From Planctomycetota bacterium (GTDB lineage: Bacteria > Planctomycetota > UBA1135 > GCA-002686595): 37,332 bases of DNA. Shown piece after piece: positions 10,235 to 18,278 of the stretch; within the stretch, counting starts at the first letter, position 1; each line of letters begins with the position of its first letter. The stretch lies in NCBI GenBank assembly GCA_028278425.1, contig JANQEJ010000254.1, positions 1-37,332 on the forward strand. Reading direction: 5' to 3'. The position numbers were made by a program, and so were the translations under genes. A model generated the notes under the pieces. The model was given only the letters and a program-made list of their open reading frames with translations, searched no databases and was not told the origin of the DNA.

Positions 10235-13200
10235 CACGAAGCTCGGCAACCTGGCTCGTTCTCGGGAGCCTCCTCGCGCTCGCGACCCCCGGTCGCGCGG
10301 CGCAGGATCCCGAAGACGACGCGCCGCGCTTCTTCCGCGTGCCGCTCACCCGCGACGCGCGCACCTTCGCCGAGAGCGCCGAGGGCTTCGTCCGCGAAGA
10401 GAACTGGTTCGAGGTGGTCGAGGAGCTGCAGATGCTCCTGGACGAGCACGGCGGCGACGTGCTGCCGGAGAGCTACGGCTCCGGCGGCGTCTCGCAGTTC
10501 GCGGTCTACCCCGGCGCCGCGACCTGGGCGCACCGCCGGCTGCGCGAGCTTCCGAACGAAGTCCGCGAACGCTACCGCGAGCGCTACGCCGACATGGCGC
10601 GGATCGCGTTCGACGACGCGCGCGGGAAGGGCGACCGGAAGGCCCTGGGAGAGGTCGCGCGCCGCTGGCCGCTCACGGACGCCGGGATCGAGGCCTGGTG
10701 GGCCCTGGGCGACCTCGAGCTCGAGCTCGGCAACGTCGAGGCCGCCCGCGCGTGCTGGGAACGCGGGCGCGAAGCGCTCGAGCTCTGCGGGTTGATGCCC
10801 TCGCCCGGCGCGGCGACGCGCATCAAGCTGGCGGCCGCGATCGGCGACGGCACCGCCGAGGTGGCCGCGATCGAGAACGCCGACGTCGACAGCCGCGAGG
10901 GGTTCACGCTTCCCTCTCCCGGCGGCGGGCCCGGGCCGATCCCGATGAAGAGCTCCGACCGCTGGGAGCTCACCAACCTCGACCTCGGGCCCTTCGCGAA
11001 GTCCGGGCGGCACGAGAAGTACAACCTCTTCCCCGTGCTCGCGGACGACCGCGTGCTGGTCTCGACGACGCTGCGGCTCCTCTGCTACGACGCCTTCTCC
11101 TCCGAGCTCCTGTGGAAGTCGGACGAGCCGCGGGGCTGGTCCGAGAAGACCGACTGGCTGCGGCGCGATCTGTTCGAGGCGATCGACTACGACCTGAACC
11201 TGCTCGCTCCGGCGGCGGGCGGCGGCGTCTGCGTGGCCGCGCTCCAGATCCCCTACGCGAGCCAGGAGGACCACGACTACCAGGGCATCGAGATCCTGAC
11301 GCCGATCCCGGAGCGGCGGCTCTACGCCTTCGACCTCGAGACGGGGCGCGAGCTCTGGAACCACGCCCCGCCCGAGAACTGGGACAGCGAGAGCGGTCCC
11401 TACCAGGAGCGCATGCTGGTCGGCGCCGCGCCGGTCGTCGCGGGCTCGCGCGTGATCGTGCCGTGCTACCGGATGCGCGGGCGCATCGACTTCCACGTCG
11501 CGTGCTACGACCTCACCACCGGCGCCCGGCTCTGGTCGACCGGCCTGGTCAGCGGTCAGCGCGAGCTCAACATGTTCGGGCGGCAGACCGAGGAGTACTG
11601 CGGCGCGCCGGTGGCGATCGAAGGCGACCGGGTCTTCGTGCTGTCGCAGCTCGGCACGGTCGCGGCCCTCGACCTCTTCTCCGGGCGCATCCTCTGGGAG
11701 TCGCGGTACGAGCAGATCCCGATCCCGAAGAACCGCGGCTGGAGCAACAACAAGCGCAACGTCGTCTGGAAGAACGCGCCGCCGGTCGTCGCCGACGGCG
11801 TCGTCGTGGTCACGCCGCTCGACTCGTACTCGCTGCTCGGGCTCGACGCGGAGCACGGCACGGTGCTCTGGTCCTACGACTACGACCGCCTGCCGGCGGC
11901 GCGCGCCTCGCGGGACGACGACGAGCCGCTCTACCACGTGCTGATCGGCGCCGACGAGGACACCGTCTACCTGGCGGGCCGCACGGTCTCCGCGCTCCAG
12001 AAGCCGGGCGGCCTGCACTTCAAGGCGGTGTCGCGGATCACCCGCCGGCACGACGCCTTCCAGGCCCGCTGGTCCATTCCGCTCGCGGGCAACTTCGACC
12101 GGCTGCCCCGGCCGGTGCTCGGCGCGGACGAGATCCTGATCCCGACCTACGACGAGCGGCTGGTCGTCGACCGGCGCACCGGCGCGCGCATCGACCGCAA
12201 GACGCTCGCCTGGGGCGAGCGCGAGCGCGGCAACGCGCTCGTCGGCAAGGGCGTGCTCTTCCTGCTCGGCAACAAGCGGCTCTCGGCGTTCTTCGACTGG
12301 GACATCCTGCTCGAGCGGGCCGAGGCGGACATCGCCGCGCGGCCCGACGACGTCGAGGCGACCACCGAGTACGGGGCGCTGCTCCTGCGCCGCGCGCGGG
12401 CGCTTTACCTCGAGGGCAGCCCGGTCGCCGCGATGCCGCTCCTCGCCAAGGCCCGCGAGGTGCTCGAGCCCCACCTCCTCGGCCCCGGCGGACAGCGCAA
12501 CCCGCGCGTCGCCGAGAACCTGCACGAGGTGCTCCGCACCGAGGCGGAGACGCAGAAGCTCCAGGCCAACAGCCTGGGCGCGCTCGCGATCCTGGTCGAG
12601 GCGCTCGCGCTCGCCGCGGATCCCGCCGACGTGCGCGACACGCTGCTCGAGCAGGAGGAGATCCTGCGCGACCGCGACGCCGAACGCTGGCGCGCCGCGC
12701 TGGCGCAACTCGAGGCGCGCTGCGCGGACCTCGCGATGCCCCCCGGAAAGCTCGCGACCGACGTCGACTGGCTGACCGGCGAGTCGCTGCTCGTCCTCGC
12801 GCCCAGCGACCTCGAGGGCGCCGAGGTGCCGGTGGGTCTCTGGGTGCTCTTCTCCCGCGCGCGCGCCTGGGCGCGCGAGGGACAGGTGGGGCGCGCGCTC
12901 GAGGATCTCCACCAGGCGATCGCCCGCTACGGGGAGCGCCGCCTGGCCTTCGGGCTCAGCGTGAGCGACGTCGCGCGCTCGCGCATCGACCGCCGGCTCG
13001 AGATGGACGGCCGGCGGGGCTACGCCCCCTTCGAGGAGCGGGCGGGCGAGCTCTTCGAGCGCGCGGTCGCCGCGCGCGACCCCCACATGCTGTCCGAGAT
13101 CGCGCGGCTCTACCCCCACTCGAAGGCCGCGGGCCGCGCGGAGAAGGTCCAGCTCGAATGGGCCTTCGACTCCGGCGACGCCGCGCTCGCCGCGGCGCTG

Positions 13201-14781
13201 GCGTTCCGGACGCTGGAGCACGGCCCGCGGGCGACCGAGCGCGACGCGCTCACGCTGCTGCGGGTCGGCGCCGTGCTGCGCGCGCGGGGCAACGCCACCT
13301 TCGAGCGCGAGCTCGTCGGCTGGCTGGCGCGCGACTTCGGCGAGCTGCGCTCCAACGTGCCGGAGCACGAGGGGCGCACGCTCTCCGACCTGGCCCGCCA
13401 GCTCGCAACCGCGTCGACGCCCGCGCCGCGGCCGGTGCCGAGCTTCGACGAGGGGCTGCGCCAGGCGGCGGTCTTCCGCGGGCGCTACGAGCTGGTCGGC
13501 GAGCTTCCGCCGCCCGCTTCCGCGGCCGAGGAAGCGGCGACCGCGACGCTGGTCGTGCGCCACAAGAACCGTCTGTCCGCCTTCGCCGCCGACGACCCGA
13601 CGCGCGAGCGCTGGTACCACGAACTGGAGTTCCCGCTCTTCGACGAGCGGCTGGTCCTGCTCCCCGACAAGGTGATCGCCGGCGGCGCGGATCGCGTCAT
13701 CGCCCTCCGCGGCGCGGACGGCGACACCGCCTGGGAGTGGCGCGCGCGCAACGAGGAGATCAAGTACGTCTCGGCCACGTCGGGCGTCGTGCTCGTCCTG
13801 ACTACCTCCACCGACCCGACCACCGGCCTGGCGGTCGAGCGCGTCCGCGCGCTCGACGCGCACGCGGGGATCGAGCTCTGGGACCTTCCGACCGGCGAGC
13901 ACGCCGGCTGGATCCGACCGGTGTGCGGCGAGGGCGTCGCGGTGTTCCTGCGCCCGCTCTGGGCGGCGTACTCCGTCGCGCTGGTCGTCGACGTGTTCCG
14001 CGGCCGCGTCGTCAGCGAGTTCGACCTGCGCGACGCCGTGCTCGACACGTCCTGGGAAGCCGCCTGGATCGAGGAGGGCCGCGTGGTCGTACCCTTCTTC
14101 AGCGCGTCGAAGGGCGGGCCGAGCCGCGTGGCCGCGTACGACTACGAGCGCGGCGGCATCGCGTGGACGCTGACCTTCGAGAAGGGCCAGGAGCTCTCGA
14201 ACGTCGTCTCCAGTCAGGGGGAGAACTACCTGATCGTGCTCGCGGTCTCGTCGCGCACCGGCGGCGACGCCGGCTCCATCCTGAGGCTCGAGAGCGACGG
14301 CCGCGAGCGCGCCGTCCACTCCCTCAAGATGAACGACGACCCGATCGGGCTCGTCAAGAAGGGGCGCACCGTGCTCCCCGAGCCGGTGCTCTTCATCCAC
14401 TCGCGCCGCGGCGGCGCGCGGACGACCCCGATCCGGATGATCAACCTGGCTCGCCTGAACGAGACGATCTGGAGCTACCACCTGCCGGTGTCGCGCGAGG
14501 AGCTTTACGACGTCGGGCTGCCGCGCCCGGCGGTCTCGAACGACACCGTCGTGATCGCCTACACGACGAAGAACCGCTCGAACCTGATGCGCGACAAGGC
14601 GTACCTCGAGTTCGTCGACAAGAACGGCGGCTTCCGCCGTGACAGCCGCGTTCTCGGCCCGGAGATGTGCAAGTCGACGCTGACCTTGTACGGTCTGGGT
14701 AGAGCCCTTCTCGTCCTGGGCGACGGCCGCCACGGCGGCCGCGACGTCAGCCGGATGGAGATCATGGAGACCGTGCGATGA
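10231..14781 (+). CDS. Giant secreted TPR and double PQQ-propeller protein
   Basis: A 1516-residue exported protein starting at ATG 10231 in an ATGA overlap. A signal peptide (MTRSSATWLVLGSLLALATP, then GRAAQ) is followed by a helical repeat-like region (about 45-180), a PQQ-like propeller at about 260-660 and a second helical TPR-like block at about 690-1080. A second propeller occupies about 1100-1490. First-propeller blades are marked by FSSELLWKS, LETGRELWNH, LTTGARLWST, LFSGRILWES and AEHGTVLWSY; second-propeller blades by ADGDTAWEWR and HAGIELWDLP. No dehydrogenase or kinase residues are apparent, so it looks like a scaffold or sensor in the periplasm. The size and the propeller-TPR-propeller order are unusual. 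Its stop overlaps the first toroid gene as ATGA. Confidence 0.82.
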   Translation: MTRSSATWLVLGSLLALATPGRAAQDPEDDAPRFFRVPLTRDARTFAESAEGFVREENWFEVVEELQMLLDEHGGDVLPESYGSGGVSQFAVYPGAATWAHRRLRELPNEVRERYRERYADMARIAFDDARGKGDRKALGEVARRWPLTDAGIEAWWALGDLELELGNVEAARACWERGREALELCGLMPSPGAATRIKLAAAIGDGTAEVAAIENADVDSREGFTLPSPGGGPGPIPMKSSDRWELTNLDLGPFAKSGRHEKYNLFPVLADDRVLVSTTLRLLCYDAFSSELLWKSDEPRGWSEKTDWLRRDLFEAIDYDLNLLAPAAGGGVCVAALQIPYASQEDHDYQGIEILTPIPERRLYAFDLETGRELWNHAPPENWDSESGPYQERMLVGAAPVVAGSRVIVPCYRMRGRIDFHVACYDLTTGARLWSTGLVSGQRELNMFGRQTEEYCGAPVAIEGDRVFVLSQLGTVAALDLFSGRILWESRYEQIPIPKNRGWSNNKRNVVWKNAPPVVADGVVVVTPLDSYSLLGLDAEHGTVLWSYDYDRLPAARASRDDDEPLYHVLIGADEDTVYLAGRTVSALQKPGGLHFKAVSRITRRHDAFQARWSIPLAGNFDRLPRPVLGADEILIPTYDERLVVDRRTGARIDRKTLAWGERERGNALVGKGVLFLLGNKRLSAFFDWDILLERAEADIAARPDDVEATTEYGALLLRRARALYLEGSPVAAMPLLAKAREVLEPHLLGPGGQRNPRVAENLHEVLRTEAETQKLQANSLGALAILVEALALAADPADVRDTLLEQEEILRDRDAERWRAALAQLEARCADLAMPPGKLATDVDWLTGESLLVLAPSDLEGAEVPVGLWVLFSRARAWAREGQVGRALEDLHQAIARYGERRLAFGLSVSDVARSRIDRRLEMDGRRGYAPFEERAGELFERAVAARDPHMLSEIARLYPHSKAAGRAEKVQLEWAFDSGDAALAAALAFRTLEHGPRATERDALTLLRVGAVLRARGNATFERELVGWLARDFGELRSNVPEHEGRTLSDLARQLATASTPAPRPVPSFDEGLRQAAVFRGRYELVGELPPPASAAEEAATATLVVRHKNRLSAFAADDPTRERWYHELEFPLFDERLVLLPDKVIAGGADRVIALRGADGDTAWEWRARNEEIKYVSATSGVVLVLTTSTDPTTGLAVERVRALDAHAGIELWDLPTGEHAGWIRPVCGEGVAVFLRPLWAAYSVALVVDVFRGRVVSEFDLRDAVLDTSWEAAWIEEGRVVVPFFSASKGGPSRVAAYDYERGGIAWTLTFEKGQELSNVVSSQGENYLIVLAVSSRTGGDAGSILRLESDGRERAVHSLKMNDDPIGLVKKGRTVLPEPVLFIHSRRGGARTTPIRMINLARLNETIWSYHLPVSREELYDVGLPRPAVSNDTVVIAYTTKNRSNLMRDKAYLEFVDKNGGFRRDSRVLGPEMCKSTLTLYGLGRALLVLGDGRHGGRDVSRMEIMETVR

Positions 14782-15923
14782 AGTCCACCCCCTTCCTTCC
14801 CGCGGCGGCCGCCGCCGCGCTCCTCGTGCTCACCCCGTCCGCGGCCGCTCAAGAGGGCCGCAACTTCGAATCCGAGCCGCTGGTCGTCACCCCGGCGCAG
14901 CGCGACGCCGTCGACGCCGGGCTGGCGTGGCTCGCCGCGCAGCAGAACGACAACGGGAGCTGGACGGCGAAGATCGGCTACAAGCTGAACAACGAGTACC
15001 GCTTCACCGGCGAGGGCCCGCACGTCGGCGTCACGTCGCTCGCCTGCATGGCCTTTCTCGCCGGCGGGCATCTCCCCGGTCGCGGCGACTACGGCGCCGT
15101 GGTCGAGCGCGGTCTCGACTTCGTGCTCTCCTGCGTCGACGACGACGGCTTCGTCACGCACCTCGACACGCGGATGTACAGCCACGCCTTCGCCACGCTC
15201 TTCCTGGCGGAGATCTACGGCATGACGCACCGCCAGGACGTGCGCAAGAAGCTCCAGAAGGCCGTCGACTTCATCGTCACGACGCAGAACCAGGAGGGCG
15301 GCTGGCGCTACGTCCCCTTCGCGCCAGAGTCCGACATGTCGATCGTCGTGTGCCAGGTCCTCGCGCTGCGCGCTGCGCGCAACATCGGCATCCGCGTGCC
15401 GAAGTCGACCGTCGACCGGGCGGCGCAGTACGTCGTCGACTCGGCGATCGGCGACCACGGCGGCAACTCGCGCTTCCGCGCCAACATCTTCGGCAACGAG
15501 ATCGGCGCCTTCCGCTACCAGCGCGGCGGCGGCTCGCGCTCGTCGTTCCCGCTGACCGCCGCGGGCGTCACCGCCCTGCACGGCGTCGGCATCTACTCCG
15601 ACGAGGCGATCCGGCAGGGGCTCGACTACATGCGGCGCAACCTCGACGACTTCAACCACCACTACGGCAGGCGCGAGAGCGGCCATTACTTCTTCTGGTA
15701 CGGGCACTACTACGCCGTCCAGGCGATGTACACCGCGGGCAACTCCGGGCATACCAACTACTGGGAGCCGTACTTCGACACGATGCGGGACCTCCTTCTG
15801 AACATGCAGGACCCGCAGGGATACTGGCCGAACCGGACGGGTCCGGGAACGACCTTCGGCACGGCGATGGCCGTCCTGATTCTCGAGATCCCCTACCGCT
15901 ACCTGCCGATCTTCCAGCGCTAG
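14778..15923 (+). CDS. Secreted alpha/alpha-toroid (squalene-cyclase-like repeat) protein 1
   Basis: A 381-residue protein with a signal peptide (MKSTPFLPAAAAAALLVLTP, cleavage near SAAAQ) and repeats of the prenyltransferase/squalene-oxidase type. Repeats are seen as QW-like motifs QQNDNGSWTAKIG, QNQEGGWRYVPF and QDPQGYWPNRTG, alternating with helices such as GVTSLACMAFLAGGHLPGRG. It predicts a single alpha/alpha barrel, about half the size of a hopene cyclase. The class II cyclase DxDD acid motif is absent: the nearest acidic run is CVDDDGF, where the first Asp is replaced by Cys. Membrane cyclase activity is therefore unlikely, and a binding or structural role in the periplasm is more plausible. 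It shares the overall repeat plan, length and LPI(F/L)QR C-terminus with the protein encoded at 21854-23011. Confidence 0.85.
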   Translation: MKSTPFLPAAAAAALLVLTPSAAAQEGRNFESEPLVVTPAQRDAVDAGLAWLAAQQNDNGSWTAKIGYKLNNEYRFTGEGPHVGVTSLACMAFLAGGHLPGRGDYGAVVERGLDFVLSCVDDDGFVTHLDTRMYSHAFATLFLAEIYGMTHRQDVRKKLQKAVDFIVTTQNQEGGWRYVPFAPESDMSIVVCQVLALRAARNIGIRVPKSTVDRAAQYVVDSAIGDHGGNSRFRANIFGNEIGAFRYQRGGGSRSSFPLTAAGVTALHGVGIYSDEAIRQGLDYMRRNLDDFNHHYGRRESGHYFFWYGHYYAVQAMYTAGNSGHTNYWEPYFDTMRDLLLNMQDPQGYWPNRTGPGTTFGTAMAVLILEIPYRYLPIFQR

Positions 15924-15944
15924 TGCCCTGAGAGACACGCGCGA

Positions 15945-18278
15945 ATGACCCACCCCGACGCACCCCTCACCAAGACGCCCACGCTGGAGCGGCTCCTCGC
16001 CGCCCTGAGGCGCCGGATCGTGCTCCACGTCTGGCTGCACGGCTTCGGCACGGTGGCGGCGGCGGGCTGCGTCTGGCTGCTCTTCGCGTTCTTCGCCGAC
16101 TGGGGGCTTCGCGTCCCCGGTCCGGTGCGGGTCATGCACGGCTTCTTCTTCCTCGGCGTGATCGGGTTCTTCGCGTGGCGCGATCTGATCCGCCCGCTCC
16201 GGCGCATCCCCGGACGCGGGGAGCTCGCCGTGCTCCTTGAGCGCACCCATCCCGAGCTGCGCGAGCTTCTGGTCAGCGCGGCCCAGTTCCAGTCGGGCGA
16301 GCGGCGCGACGAGGAGGCTTCGCCCGAGCTCATCGACGAGGTCCTGCGCGACGCCGAAGCCCGCGCGGCCGCGCTCGACCTCGCCGGCGTGCTGGACGAG
16401 CGGCGCCCGCGGGCGCGCTTCGCCGCTGGCGGTATCGCGACCGCGGTGCTCGCCGTGCTCGGCTTCGCGAACCAGGAGTACGCGCGGATCTTCCTCGACC
16501 ACATCTTCGGCGGGCGGACGCCGTGGCCGCAGCGGACGCACCTCGCGGTCTCGATCCCGGTCCACGACGCGAGCGTCCAGATCGAGGAGACGCCGGAGCT
16601 CATCCACGTGCGCGTCGCGCGCGGGACCGACGTGCCGATCCTCGTGCGCGCGGAGGGCGTCGTGCCCGACGACGTCACCCTGCACTTCGAGGGCGCGCGC
16701 AACCGCATCCTCACGCCGTCGGGCGGCGGCGTGTTCCGCACGCTGCTCCCCTGCCAGGAAGACCTCGCCTTCCACGTGACCGGCGGCGACGACGACGACG
16801 GGCTGCCGCGCGTCGAGATCGAGGTGCTCCAGCCCCCGGACGTCGAGGGCGTGGCGGTCAAGGTCGAGCCGCCGGAATGGTCGGGCCTCGCGCCCTCGAT
16901 CGCGTTCAACCGCGACGTCGAGGTCGTGGCCGGTTCGAAGATCACGGTCCACATGCTCCCGTCCCCGCGGAACGCGACGGGCGGCGCGCGCCTGCTCCCC
17001 GAGGACCGGCTGGTCGAGCTCAGCCGCGCGCCCTATCCCCGCGACGACGACGACGACGTGGCGCAGGAGCAGGGGCTCGTGTTCGAGTTCACCGCGTCGG
17101 CCTCGCTCGGCTACCGCTTCGAGCTGGTCGACGACACGGGGCTCGCCAACCCCGACCCGGGGCTCTTCCGGGTCCACGTCATCGACGACCGGCCGCCGGA
17201 CCTGCGCGTGCTCGCGCCGGGCCGCACCGACTACGAGACCGTGCTCGGCGGGCTGATCCCGATCCGCGCGCGCGCCGAGGACGACTTCGGGCTGACCGCG
17301 ATGTCGTGGTCGATCCGACCGCACGTCGCGGGGGCCGACGCGGAGGAGGAGGTCGCGCCGGTGCTCGCGGGCGAGTTCGCCGCCGAGCCGCTGGACGACC
17401 CCGGCCCCGCCGGACGCTCGCGCTCGCTGCTCGGCGCGACGCGCGTCGAGGTCGACAGCCTCGCGCCGGAGGGCGGCGAGCTGACCCTCGACCAGCGCTT
17501 CGTCCTCGCGGTCGAGGCCACCGACAACCACCAGCCGGAGCCGGGCGTCGGACGCTCGATGCCGGTGCGCATCCGCTTGATCTCCGCCGACGAGCTCCTG
17601 CGGCGCATGCAGGACCGCCTCGCCCGGGCCCGGCTCGACGCCAACCGGCTCGCGGACCTCCAGCGCGAGAAGCGCCGGCGCGTCGAGGAGCTGCTCGATT
17701 CGATCAAGAGCGACAGCCCGCTGGAAGCCGGCGACACGCTCGCGCTCAACAGCGCTGCCGTCGGCCAACGGCGCGTCCAGGCCGACGCCACGTCGCTCGC
17801 CCGGGATCTCGCCTGGGTCACGCAGGACGTCCTCTACGCCCGGCTCGACGACAAGGCCGGCGGCGTGTTGGAGTTCCTCGACGCGCGCCTGGCCGCCTCG
17901 CCCGAGCAGGGTTTCCAACCGGGGCCGTGGAGCGAGGTCGGCGCCGCGCACGCCGCGGGCGAGCTCGGCGCGCCCGGCTTCACCGGCAGCCTGGTCGGGC
18001 TCGTCCACCTCGCGCTCCAGGTCAGCGAGGGCTCCGCCAAGGACGCCGCGGCCGCCGTCGACCGCGCGCAGAAAGCGGGCGACGCCTCCGCGATCCAGGA
18101 CGCGCTGGTCGAGGCGATCGAGCTCCAGACGACGTCGCTGCGCACGATCGAGGACCTGCTCGAACGTCTCGCGGAATGGGACAACTTCCAGAACGTGCTC
18201 GCCCTGACCCGCGACATCCTCAACCGGCAGAAGACCCTGCGGGACCGCACCAAGCGCTTCGCCAAGGAGAAGCAGTGA
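15945..18278 (+). CDS. DUF4175-like membrane protein
   Basis: A 777-residue protein with hydrophobic segments at about 29-51, 63-79 and 156-175. Between them is a conserved-looking stretch (GRGELAVLLERTHPELRELL, then VSAAQF) resembling the start of DUF4175/TIGR02302-type proteins. The middle (about 190-540) is beta-rich and probably extracytoplasmic, with VHVIDDRPPDLRVLAPGRTD and DDFGLTAMSWSIRP matching the Ig-like segments common in this group. The C-terminal 230 residues are long charged helices (LLRRMQDRLARARLDANRLA). The start ATG 15945 lies 21 nt after the toroid gene, the longest gap in the array, with GAGAG about 12 nt upstream. The stop overlaps the coiled-coil gene by one base. Function is not established; a link to envelope structure is inferred. 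Confidence 0.7.
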   Translation: MTHPDAPLTKTPTLERLLAALRRRIVLHVWLHGFGTVAAAGCVWLLFAFFADWGLRVPGPVRVMHGFFFLGVIGFFAWRDLIRPLRRIPGRGELAVLLERTHPELRELLVSAAQFQSGERRDEEASPELIDEVLRDAEARAAALDLAGVLDERRPRARFAAGGIATAVLAVLGFANQEYARIFLDHIFGGRTPWPQRTHLAVSIPVHDASVQIEETPELIHVRVARGTDVPILVRAEGVVPDDVTLHFEGARNRILTPSGGGVFRTLLPCQEDLAFHVTGGDDDDGLPRVEIEVLQPPDVEGVAVKVEPPEWSGLAPSIAFNRDVEVVAGSKITVHMLPSPRNATGGARLLPEDRLVELSRAPYPRDDDDDVAQEQGLVFEFTASASLGYRFELVDDTGLANPDPGLFRVHVIDDRPPDLRVLAPGRTDYETVLGGLIPIRARAEDDFGLTAMSWSIRPHVAGADAEEEVAPVLAGEFAAEPLDDPGPAGRSRSLLGATRVEVDSLAPEGGELTLDQRFVLAVEATDNHQPEPGVGRSMPVRIRLISADELLRRMQDRLARARLDANRLADLQREKRRRVEELLDSIKSDSPLEAGDTLALNSAAVGQRRVQADATSLARDLAWVTQDVLYARLDDKAGGVLEFLDARLAASPEQGFQPGPWSEVGAAHAAGELGAPGFTGSLVGLVHLALQVSEGSAKDAAAAVDRAQKAGDASAIQDALVEAIELQTTSLRTIEDLLERLAEWDNFQNVLALTRDILNRQKTLRDRTKRFAKEKQ

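Noticed and set aside
10062..14642. Alternative plus-strand open frame of about 1500 codons inside the same gene
   Set aside because: Arg/Pro/Ala-rich shadow with no recognisable motif; stops are simply rare in GC-rich off-frames.
9919..14733. Very long minus-strand open frame (about 1600 codons) opposite the double-propeller gene
   Set aside because: Its translation is Arg/Ala/Val/Glu/His-rich with no domain and reflects codon bias of the high-GC plus-strand gene, which has a signal peptide and propeller motifs.
14778..15923. Hopene/squalene cyclase enzyme
   Set aside because: Half the expected length, a secretion signal and no DxDD motif; only the fold is shared. The same holds for 21854-23011.
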